Positions 57,248 through 64,000 of a stretch of 64,000 nt of DNA are shown one piece after another. The notes beneath the pieces were generated by a model, which had not been told where the DNA came from, searched no databases, and saw only the letters and a program-made list of their open reading frames with translations. Both the position numbers and the translations under genes were made by a program. Location of the stretch: the NCBI RefSeq assembly GCF_023282985.1, contig NZ_JAGQDC010000007.1:148893-212892 (forward strand), written 5' to 3'. Origin of the DNA: Serratia silvae. GTDB lineage: Bacteria; Pseudomonadota; Gammaproteobacteria; Enterobacterales; Enterobacteriaceae. Each line of letters opens with the position of its first letter. The stretch's first letter is position 1.

Positions 57248-57876
57248 CTCCCCTCCCGCAGGTGATACAGCGTGGCATTGATAATAGCGGCGGCAACGTT
57301 ACTGCCGCCCTTACGCCCACAGGCAACGATGCTGGGCAAACCGCTGCTTTTCAGCGCCGCCTTGGATTCCGCTGCCCCAACAAACCCCACAGGCACACCG
57401 ATGATCGCCGTCGGCTCGGCCTGCTGTTCCAACAACCGGAACAGCGCGGTAGGCGCATTGCCAAACACAAACAGCTTTTCCCCGCTTTCCGCCAGCGCGA
57501 TATCCACAGCGGCCATTGAGCGTGTGATCCCCTGAGCCTTAGCTGCCGCAACCACTCGCGGATCGCTGATATAGCAGCGGCATTCGCATCCCAGCTTTTG
57601 CAGCAGGGCTTTGTTGATGCCGGATAGCGCCATCGTGGTGTCGGTATACAGCGTGCAGCCACGGCGTAGCCCATCGATTAACGCCTGCATCACCTGTGGC
57701 GAAAACCAGAGAATATCCAGCCAGTCGAAATCGGCGGTGGTGTGGATCACCCGTTTGATCACCGCTTCCTGCCAGGCATCGCTAAAGCGGTAGTCTGGCC
57801 GTTCATTGGCGATGATCTCGCCAATTATCTGGAAACTTTGCTGTTCAATACGTTGTGGTTGTTTGAGGTAGTCCAT
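57244..57876 (-). CDS. cbiC: cobalt-precorrin-8 methylmutase CbiC
   Basis: Moves a methyl from C-11 to C-12 giving cobyrinate. 210 residues: [20 protein letters not shown], then [20 protein letters not shown] with the catalytic His, and [18 protein letters not shown]. The ATG at 57876 has AAAGGGAC upstream; an in-frame start nine codons earlier lies next to the cbiB stop. Eleven bases separate it from cbiB. Confidence 0.96.
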   Translation of the reverse strand: MDYLKQPQRIEQQSFQIIGEIIANERPDYRFSDAWQEAVIKRVIHTTADFDWLDILWFSPQVMQALIDGLRRGCTLYTDTTMALSGINKALLQKLGCECRCYISDPRVVAAAKAQGITRSMAAVDIALAESGEKLFVFGNAPTALFRLLEQQAEPTAIIGVPVGFVGAAESKAALKSSGLPSIVACGRKGGSNVAAAIINATLYHLREGR

Positions 57877-57887
57877 GATTGTCCCTT

Positions 57888-58844
57888 TCAAGCGCCAAGC
57901 CACAGCAGGCGCAACGCTGCAAACAGCAGCAGTGCCAACAGCGAGGTTGTCATCATCAGGCGCGTGCAGCGGGGAATATCTGCCAGTGCGATCTCCCGGC
58001 GCGCCTCACCGATCCACGGTTTTTCGACCCGCTGACCAAAGTAATCATTGGGGCCGCCAAGCCGCACTCCCAGCGCCCCGGCCACCGTGGCTTCCGACCA
58101 GGCACAGTTGGGGCTGGTATGCTGATAGCGATCACGCCAGCCAATGCGCAGCGCCTGGCGATAGTCCAAGCCGTTCAGCCGGGCCGCACAGCTCAGCAGC
58201 AGCCAACTGAGCCGGGCCGGTAGCCAGTTGGCGAGGTCATCCATCCGCGCCGAAACATAGCCGATAGCGCGGTATTTCGGCGTTTTATAGCCCACCATCG
58301 AGTCGAGGGTGTTGACCACTTTATACGCCATCGCCAGCGGTGCTCCACCGAGCAACAAGAAGAACAGCGGCGCAATCACGCCATCCACGCTGTTTTCCGC
58401 CACCGTCTCCACCGCCGCACGGGCGATTTGCGGCTCTTCCAGCTGCGAGGTGTCGCGCCCGACAATCCACGACAGCTTTTGGCGGCTCTCCGCGATATCG
58501 GCATTTTGTAACGCCCGGTAAACCTCCATCGCCGCCTGTTCCAGGCAGCGTCCCGCAAGCAAGGTGTAGATCAGCCAGACTTCCGCCAGCCAACCTAACC
58601 ACGGATGAATATGCCCCATCAGCGTTAAAAAGCCCCAACTGACCAGCCAGACCAGCCCGACAACGGCCAGCCATAACACCCCACCACCAAACTTGAGAGC
58701 CGGTTCGCTATGACATACCCGGCGGATAGCCCGTTGCAGTAAGGCGATCAGGTTGCCGATCCAGCGCACCGGATGCGGCCAGTGCGGTGGATCGCCGAGC
58801 AGGCTGTCGAGCAGAAAGGCAACGAGCCAGGCCAGCAGCGTCAT
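57888..58844 (-). CDS. cbiB: adenosylcobinamide-phosphate synthase CbiB
   Basis: Polytopic inner-membrane enzyme that attaches (R)-1-aminopropan-2-ol (phosphate), the CobD product, to adenosylcobyric acid. 318 residues: LLDSLLGDPPHWPHPVRWIG, VGRDTSQLEEPQIARAAVET, ENSVDGVIAPLFFLLLGGAP. ATGA overlap with cbiA. Confidence 0.95.
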   Translation of the reverse strand: MTLLAWLVAFLLDSLLGDPPHWPHPVRWIGNLIALLQRAIRRVCHSEPALKFGGGVLWLAVVGLVWLVSWGFLTLMGHIHPWLGWLAEVWLIYTLLAGRCLEQAAMEVYRALQNADIAESRQKLSWIVGRDTSQLEEPQIARAAVETVAENSVDGVIAPLFFLLLGGAPLAMAYKVVNTLDSMVGYKTPKYRAIGYVSARMDDLANWLPARLSWLLLSCAARLNGLDYRQALRIGWRDRYQHTSPNCAWSEATVAGALGVRLGGPNDYFGQRVEKPWIGEARREIALADIPRCTRLMMTTSLLALLLFAALRLLWLGA

Positions 58845-60223
58845 AGCGCACGCCTCGCGGCCATCAGCCAGCGGTCGAGTAATCCAGGCCGCTGGGCAAA
58901 ATGCACGTGCAGGTAGCTGGCCTGAGTCTGTTCAAGCTGATATCCCCCTTGCCAACGCTGAACGGCTACTCCGTCGCGCCATTTGGCACAGTCAAACGCC
59001 GGGGTCAGTGCGGTGGTAAAGTCGGAATAGTGAAACTCATGGCCAAGCAGCATTTCGCCACGGGCCGCCAGCAGGGTGTCGCTACGCGCTTGCCACTGGC
59101 AATAACCGAAACGGGTCAGGCTGCTACCCATATGGCTTTCCCCTGGCAGGATACCGCTCATCCGGTGGCGTACTCCGGCGCTGTCGGTCAAGCCGTTGCC
59201 GAGGTACATCAGGCCACCGCACTCGGCATACATTGGGATTTGCTGATGGTGGGCGAGCTGCAATGCGCTATGCATGTCAACATTGGCCGCCAGCCGGGCC
59301 GCATGCACCTCGGGGTAGCCACCGCCCAGGTAAATCATCTGGCAATCGGGTAAACGACTATCGTGCAGTGGGCTGAAACGTTGAATGCGTACGCCCGCCT
59401 GCTCAAGCAGATCGAGGTTATCCGGGTAGTAGAAATTGAAGGCTTCATCTTCCGCCAGCGCCAAGGTCAACCCTTGCGCTAACGCGGGATCGGGTAGCCG
59501 TGGTGGCTCACCAGCCGGTAGCGACGCACAGACACTCAATGCCAACAGGCGATCGATATCGATAAACGCCTCAACCTGCTGTGCCAATCGCTGCCAACGC
59601 CGATCGTCCGTCAGGCTTTCCTGGGCGGGCACCAACCCCAAATGACGGGATGGCAAAGCCACTTCTTCCAGCACCGGCAAACGCCCCAGCACCGGCACCC
59701 CGCAATAGCCCTCAATGGCCTGGCGGATCAGTTGGTAATGCGTTTCCGAGTTGACCCGGTTGACGATAACCCCAGCCAGTTTTAATGCGGGATCAAACTG
59801 ACGAAAACCGAGCACGGTCGCGGCCACCGAGGTCGAAACGGCTTTGCCATCGACCAGCAGGATCACCGGGCAACCCAGCTGCTTGGCCATCGCTGCGCTG
59901 CTGCAATAGTTCGGATCGATGCCGTAGCCGTCGTACAGCCCCATCACGCCCTCGATCACCGCCACATCGGCGTGGTGCATATGCTGGTTGTATAAACCGT
60001 TGAGCGTAGCGGCAGGCAGCATAAAGGCATCCAGATTGCGTGAGGTCACGCCGCTGACTGCGCTATGCCAGCCGGTATCCAGATAGTCGGGGCCGACCTT
60101 GAAGGGTTGCACGCGCAGGCCACGCTGCTGTAACGCACGCAACAGGCCCAGCGTCAACGTGGTCTTGCCACAACCGCTGCCGGTACCCGCGATAAGCACT
60201 GCCTTGTTGCCCGTTGATTGCAT
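58841..60223 (-). CDS. cbiA: cobyrinate a,c-diamide synthase CbiA
   Basis: Glutamine-dependent amidation of the a and c carboxylates. 460 residues: ATP domain with VLIAGTGSGCGKTTLTLGLL and VIEGVMGLYDGYG; glutaminase domain with MYAECGGLMYLGNGL (active Cys) and the closing YLHVHFAQ. First gene of the operon. The ATG at 60223 directly follows the T-run of a terminator-like hairpin, and the only Shine-Dalgarno-like GGGA is inside the hairpin's 3' arm, so folding should block both elongation and initiation. Confidence 0.96.
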   Translation of the reverse strand: MQSTGNKAVLIAGTGSGCGKTTLTLGLLRALQQRGLRVQPFKVGPDYLDTGWHSAVSGVTSRNLDAFMLPAATLNGLYNQHMHHADVAVIEGVMGLYDGYGIDPNYCSSAAMAKQLGCPVILLVDGKAVSTSVAATVLGFRQFDPALKLAGVIVNRVNSETHYQLIRQAIEGYCGVPVLGRLPVLEEVALPSRHLGLVPAQESLTDDRRWQRLAQQVEAFIDIDRLLALSVCASLPAGEPPRLPDPALAQGLTLALAEDEAFNFYYPDNLDLLEQAGVRIQRFSPLHDSRLPDCQMIYLGGGYPEVHAARLAANVDMHSALQLAHHQQIPMYAECGGLMYLGNGLTDSAGVRHRMSGILPGESHMGSSLTRFGYCQWQARSDTLLAARGEMLLGHEFHYSDFTTALTPAFDCAKWRDGVAVQRWQGGYQLEQTQASYLHVHFAQRPGLLDRWLMAARRAL

Positions 60224-60254
60224 AAAAAAATCCCGGCCTGGCGGTCGGGATTTT
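60224..60254 (-). terminator. terminator-like hairpin abutting the cbiA start
   Basis: Read on the minus strand: AAAATCCCG, a nine-base loop, CGGGATTTT with T continuing to seven and then ATG of cbiA. It is the expression platform expected for the upstream B12 riboswitch: when formed it terminates transcription and also hides the GGGA of the cbiA ribosome site. Confidence 0.8.
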
Positions 60255-60261
60255 GGGCGTC

Positions 60262-60302
60262 AAAAAGATACGGCCGTGCAGCGCCAATGGCCGCACGTAT
60301 CC
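60262..60302 (-). promoter_or_regulatory. second hairpin between riboswitch and cbiA
   Basis: Minus strand GATACG ... CGTATC with an inner GTGC / GCAC pairing, followed by TTTTT. It precedes the cbiA-proximal terminator by seven bases and could be a first terminator or the alternate fold of the switch. Confidence 0.55.
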
Positions 60303-60344
60303 AATGACAACCCACTTCCCACCGAAGGAGTTGAATGTTCCAAC

Positions 60345-60495
60345 CAACTGGCCGGTCTTCTGGCTTAGCGTCATCCTCATCCACTCCTTCCCAATCCGTA
60401 GATCAGTGGTCACAGTGAACTCGTCGGCATCACAGCAGCGGGGGCTGCGGGGGAGTTACACCCCCTTCCCAATCACAACCTGAGTCTCGTCAAGT
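60345..60495 (-). promoter_or_regulatory. cobalamin riboswitch
   Basis: Leader of the cbi operon with the conserved core elements in order: TGGGAAGGGGGTGTAACTCC, then the CGCAGCCCCCGCTGCTGTGA block, and at the 3' end the B12 box AAGCCAGAAGACCGGCC at 60349-60365. Binding of adenosylcobalamin to this class is known to switch off cbi/btu genes; here the downstream hairpins form the output. Ends are approximate. Confidence 0.92.
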
Positions 60496-60829
60496 TGCAG
60501 GTTATCCAGTTGGCAATAATCGTTTTAATGCTGTTAACAATATGCCGAATATACGCCAGTTAATTGATAAAAAAAGGTCAAGTTTATTGCCCACCATAAA
60601 AATTGCAGCATTCCAGAGAGTTCATTGATCTCAGACAATTAGCGTTGCTTTTATTACACGGTTCGCCTGCGTAACTTCATATTTTTGAGATAAAAACGGC
60701 ATCGTGGTCAATGGCAAGACACAGTAAAAAATCCAACACTGCGCATAGACTTCAATGACGGCGATTAACCGCCATTCCCTTGGCAATGTTATCCTGCACG
60801 CAGACTTGAAGTGGGGGGAGAGTAAAACC
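60496..60829. other. divergent promoter region cbiA/cobD
   Basis: 334 bases between the riboswitch 5' end and cobD, AT-rich in the middle. It must hold the promoters for the leftward cbi operon and rightward cobD-pduX. No second riboswitch was seen on the cobD side and no activator site could be assigned. Confidence 0.5.
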
Positions 60830-61903
60830 GTGAGTGAACATGGTGGTAACGTACTGGAAATGGCGTTGAAAACCGGCCTGGAGCCAGGCGAGATCATTGA
60901 TTTCAGCGCCAATATCAATCCATTGGGCATGCCTACCAGCCTGAAGGCGGCGATTATCGAGCATTTGAACAGCGCCGAATGCTATCCCGATGTCGAATAC
61001 CGGCGTCTACATGCGGCATTGGCGCGGGTTCATCACTGCCTGCCGGAAAATATCATGGCAGGCAACGGGGCCACCGAGCTGATTTACGCCATCGTCAATC
61101 GGCTGCGCCCCCGCACGGCGCTGCTCCTCACGCCGGGATTTGCCGAATACCGCCGGGCCTTGCAGCGGATTGACTGCCAGATCGCAGACTTCCCACTGGA
61201 TGAAGCCGGTGGTTTTCAACCCGATGAGCGGCTATTGCAGGTGCTGGCCGAGCGCCAGCCGGACTGCCTGTTCCTGGCCACCCCCAACAACCCCACCGGG
61301 CTGATGCCAGACCCTACGCTATTACAGGCCATTCTCGCCTGTTGTCGCCAGCACAATATTGCGTTGATCGTTGATGAAGCCTTTATCGATTTTATGCCGG
61401 ATACGCCGGGGCTGATCCCACAAATGGCGGAGTATTCCCGCCTCTATATCCTGCGTTCGTTGACCAAATTTTTCGCCATTCCCGGCCTGCGGCTCGGCTA
61501 TCTGGTCAGCAGCGATCGCGCTGCTCTGCAACAGATGAAACAGCTGCGCGAACCCTGGACCATCAATGCCTATGCAGCACTGGCGGGTGAAGTGATCCTC
61601 GACGATCACAGCTACATCCAGCAAACTCACCAATGGCTGGCAGAGCAGCGAGCGTGGCTGTTTGACGCGCTAGCAGCCTTGCCACAATTGCGTATCTGGC
61701 CAGGGGCGGCGAACTATATTTTCCTGCGCTGCCTACGCCCCGGCTGCGATCTGCAACAGGCGTTATTGCAGCACTGCATCCTGATCCGCCACTGTGCCAA
61801 CTACCCCGGTCTTTCTGCCGATTATTATCGGGTGGCGATCAAGAGCGAAGCGGCCAACCGTAAACTGGTCACAGCGCTGCAACAGGTGCTGACGGATGGC
61901 TGA
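60830..61903 (+). CDS. cobD: threonine-phosphate decarboxylase CobD
   Basis: PLP enzyme that converts L-threonine-O-3-phosphate to (R)-1-aminopropan-2-ol phosphate, the substrate of CbiB. 357 residues: DFSANINPLGMP, LATPNNPTGLMPDPTLLQ, and ILRSLTKFFAIPGLRLGYL with the PLP lysine. The GTG at 60830 has GGGGGGAG ten bases upstream and gives (M)SEHGGNVLEMAL like Salmonella; an ATG 25 codons earlier gives unrelated residues. Overlaps pduX by eight bases. Confidence 0.95.
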   Translation: MSEHGGNVLEMALKTGLEPGEIIDFSANINPLGMPTSLKAAIIEHLNSAECYPDVEYRRLHAALARVHHCLPENIMAGNGATELIYAIVNRLRPRTALLLTPGFAEYRRALQRIDCQIADFPLDEAGGFQPDERLLQVLAERQPDCLFLATPNNPTGLMPDPTLLQAILACCRQHNIALIVDEAFIDFMPDTPGLIPQMAEYSRLYILRSLTKFFAIPGLRLGYLVSSDRAALQQMKQLREPWTINAYAALAGEVILDDHSYIQQTHQWLAEQRAWLFDALAALPQLRIWPGAANYIFLRCLRPGCDLQQALLQHCILIRHCANYPGLSADYYRVAIKSEAANRKLVTALQQVLTDG

Positions 61904-62756
61904 GGCGAAATGCCCCGCCTCCTGCGGTGAGCTGATCCAGGGGTGGATCCTGGGCGGTGAAAAGCTGGTGTCCTGCCCGATCAACTGGTTTAGCCACGTC
62001 TGCGTTAGCGACGGTAAACCCAGCGACCATGAGCGCCCGTTGATGCGCCAAATGCTGCTCAACGTGCTGCAACATATTGGCATCCCCGCCAGTGCGGCCA
62101 AGGGGTTACGCATTGATTTCGACTCCACCATTCCGCTGGCGAAAGGCATGGCCAGCAGCACCGCCGATATTGCCGCAACCGCCCAGGCCACGGCGCGCCA
62201 TTTCGGCTACAACCTGGATGAAAGCACATTAGCCACGCTGTGCGTCGGGCTGGAGCCCACCGACAGCACGCTGTTCCGGCAACTGACGCTGTTCGATCAT
62301 CAAACGGCGGCCACCCAAATCCCCGGCGCATGGTTGCCAAACATCGATATTCTGCTGCTGGAAAGCCCGCAATGGCTGAATACGGCCGATTACCACCGCC
62401 GCGACCGTCGCCAAATCCTGTTGGGCCATGCCGACACTTTGGCACAGTCCTGGGCGCTGTTTTCTCAGGCGATGCAGGATCGCGACCATAGCAAGCTGGG
62501 TGAGGCCACCACGCTCAGCGCCCGTGCCAGCCAGCAGTTATTGCCTAAACCCAGGTTTGACGATCTACTGACAATAGTGGAACACAGCGGAATTTATGGC
62601 CTCAACGTGGCGCACAGCGGCAGCGTGGTCGGGTTGCTGTTTGACGCCGTTCTGCACGACTGCGAACATCTTAGCTGGTTGCTGCAACGGCGGCTCATCA
62701 ACGACGATTATCCCCAGCAGCACCGCCTGCGATTGATCCACGGTGGCGTACGTTGA
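61896..62756 (+). CDS. pduX: L-threonine kinase PduX
   Basis: GHMP-family kinase that makes L-threonine-O-3-phosphate for CobD. 286 residues: MAEAKCPASCGELIQGWILG, the ATP loop STIPLAKGMASSTADIAATA, and LNVAHSGSVVGLLFD. In Salmonella pduX sits in the propanediol operon; here it is directly coupled to cobD, which fits its purely biosynthetic role. Confidence 0.93.
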   Translation: MAEAKCPASCGELIQGWILGGEKLVSCPINWFSHVCVSDGKPSDHERPLMRQMLLNVLQHIGIPASAAKGLRIDFDSTIPLAKGMASSTADIAATAQATARHFGYNLDESTLATLCVGLEPTDSTLFRQLTLFDHQTAATQIPGAWLPNIDILLLESPQWLNTADYHRRDRRQILLGHADTLAQSWALFSQAMQDRDHSKLGEATTLSARASQQLLPKPRFDDLLTIVEHSGIYGLNVAHSGSVVGLLFDAVLHDCEHLSWLLQRRLINDDYPQQHRLRLIHGGVR

Positions 62757-62858
62757 GGGGGCTGCAGCTTACCTTCGCTGGGCGCGTTGAGATCGTGGCG
62801 GATAAAGGACAGTTCGTAGAAGCAGATTTTTTCATGGTTGCTAACGACCAGGCACGGA

Positions 62859-63608
62859 TTAAAAACGATGATCGAGCAGCTTATCCTGTTCGACCGGATA
62901 CGCTTTACCATCGAACTTGAGCTCAATGCGGGTCTTGGCAACGATTTGGTTGCGCTCCACGCAATCCGGCCCTTTTTTGCTCGATTCCTTGTGCGTCGCC
63001 AAGGTCTGTATCTGCAGATCCTGGAAGCCGTTGTGCGCACGCTTGCCAAGCGCCAATGCACGATTGGTCACGACGAAATCCCCGGCACACTGGCCATCCC
63101 ACTCACCACCATATTCATTCATGGTGAGATTATTGAGCACCAGAGTTAATTGCTGCTCTTGCAGGGTATAGAGGTTAAGTCGTTCGATGCTGATGGGATT
63201 AACCGAAGAGGATCCCCGGTGATCAAAGCGCACCCCGAAGGCACGAAGCGTGGGGGACAGCTGGTAGCGCGCAGTGTCGATGGTCACGCTGCTGGTATAG
63301 ATCGCGTCATCCATAATCGCCTTGGGATGATATTTGCTGGCCAGCACCTTGCCGGTCTGGCTATCGACCACCAAAACGACAACGTCATAGTCGGTAAAGT
63401 CGGGTTGGGCCTCTTCCCTGGGCTCCAGCATCAGCACCGCAATGGTTTTGTCCGGGGCATAGGGCCACACCTTGCAGGTGGAGAGTTCGGTATTCATGGT
63501 CGTTTTGACGGCGAAGGGTTTAGCCAACTCGGCAAGGAGGGGCTGGCAGTCAGCCAGAGAAGAAAAAGAAACCAGGCATAACGCCAGTAAACCACTAACC
63601 CTGTTCAT
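62859..63608 (-). CDS. secreted protein of unknown function, 249 aa
   Basis: I do not recognise the family. A signal peptide MNRVSGLLALCLVSFSSLAD ends near residue 19-20. The mature protein is beta-rich (CKVWPYAPDKTIAVLMLEPR, DYDVVVLVVDSQTGKVLASK, RAFGVRFDHRGSSSVNPISI) with a few Cys (about residues 21, 45, 176 and 218), and ends VEQDKLLDHRF. It is likely periplasmic. AAGGGA precedes the ATG at 63608. It is convergent with pduX and isolated from other genes. Confidence 0.72.
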   Translation of the reverse strand: MNRVSGLLALCLVSFSSLADCQPLLAELAKPFAVKTTMNTELSTCKVWPYAPDKTIAVLMLEPREEAQPDFTDYDVVVLVVDSQTGKVLASKYHPKAIMDDAIYTSSVTIDTARYQLSPTLRAFGVRFDHRGSSSVNPISIERLNLYTLQEQQLTLVLNNLTMNEYGGEWDGQCAGDFVVTNRALALGKRAHNGFQDLQIQTLATHKESSKKGPDCVERNQIVAKTRIELKFDGKAYPVEQDKLLDHRF

Positions 63609-63777
63609 GACCACATTCCCTTGTTAACAAGCGAGACAATGATTAGCAGTGAATCTAATCAAAAAACGCCCGCTAATCCAGCCGCTTGTTATTTTTTGAG
63701 ATAAACAGGGGAGATTGCTGGCAGCTATCGCGCCCCACTGCCAACAAGCAAGGTGAATTTATTGAGGGCCTCAGAGG

Positions 63778-64000
63778 GGCTTTGTTGAATAAATCGAACT
63801 TCTAACTGCAATCAGGATCAGATCACCACATTCCTGATCCTGTAGCGGTTTCCCGTGGCAAAGCAAAAGTTCAAGATCACCAACTGGAACGCCTACAACA
63901 AGGCTCTCGTCAATCGGGGTTCACTGACATTCTGGCTTGATGAGTCGGCTATCCAGGCCTGGTACGACGAGCCAAAAACCGCTTCACGAGGGCGTCCACA
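63778..64000 (+). mobile_element. IS5-family (IS903-like) insertion sequence, left part
   Basis: The sequence from 63778, GGCTTTGTTGAATAAATC, matches the terminal inverted repeat of IS903-type elements, and a transposase frame begins 77 bases later. The right end lies outside the window, so target duplication cannot be checked. Confidence 0.82.
63855..64000 (+). CDS. IS5-family transposase, N-terminal part
   Basis: Partial transposase cut by the window end. GTG at 63855 starts (M)AKQKFKITNWNAYNKALVN, followed by RGSLTFWLDESAIQAWYDE, the usual N-terminus of IS903-group DDE transposases. 48 codons are visible; the catalytic DDE residues lie beyond the edge, so activity cannot be judged. Confidence 0.85.
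   Translation, partial: MAKQKFKITNWNAYNKALVNRGSLTFWLDESAIQAWYDEPKTASRGRP

Overview
The window looks like chromosome from an Enterobacterales bacterium of the Yersiniaceae, most likely Serratia or a close relative. Reasons: coding density and moderate GC, proteins very close in length and motif to Escherichia/Salmonella/Yersinia counterparts (tqsA, yceJ-yceI, trhO, lpxL, opgGH/opgC, cvrA, proP, pgsA, uvrC, uvrY, yecF, cycA), the glyW-cysT-leuZ tRNA trio beside pgsA, and a complete anaerobic cobalamin (cbi/cob) cluster. The species assignment is inference; no 16S gene or marker is present.

Layout. 1-16.5 kb is envelope and housekeeping core: the end of an AI-2 exporter, a cytochrome b561/YceI pair, tRNA hydroxylation (trhO), an old-yellow-enzyme oxidoreductase, lipid A acylation (lpxL), a decayed mdtG, then an accessory patch (POT peptide transporter, VOC protein, an AraC-type regulator that lost its DNA-binding domain, GNAT) and the osmoregulated periplasmic glucan genes opgH, opgG and divergent opgC. 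16.5-22.7 kb holds cvrA, proP and several very small genes, including two tandem one-helix membrane proteins and a 50-codon reading frame that ends 3 nt before proP. 22.9-31.0 kb is an alternate chaperone-usher (CS1/CFA/I, alpha-type) fimbrial operon bounded on both sides by remnants of transporter genes (MFS on the left, EamA on the right), which suggests an acquired segment. 31.2-35.8 kb is the conserved leuZ-cysT-glyW / pgsA / uvrC / uvrY block and yecF, without the sdiA that adjoins yecF in E. coli. 36-43 kb carries a universal stress protein, cycA, several unrecognised small genes, a GNAT enzyme, and a PAS/LuxR regulator next to an NCS1 nucleobase permease.

43-62.8 kb is the B12 locus. 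Twenty-one genes run leftward from cbiA to cobT (cbiABCDETFGHJKLMNQOP-cobUSCT), nearly all with overlapping or abutting ends. They cover cobalt insertion, corrin ring methylation and contraction, amidation, the CbiMNQO cobalt transporter and nucleotide loop assembly. A cobalamin riboswitch lies upstream of cbiA, followed by two hairpins, the last being an intrinsic-terminator-like structure whose T-run touches the cbiA start codon. Divergent cobD-pduX supply the aminopropanol arm from threonine. The right edge holds a secreted protein of unknown function and the left end of an IS5-family (IS903-like) insertion sequence.

How it fits together: envelope maintenance (lipid A, periplasmic glucans, phosphatidylglycerol), osmotic adaptation (proP, cvrA, opg), surface attachment (fimbriae) and anaerobic B12 synthesis. 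No CRISPR array, prophage or rRNA operon was seen.
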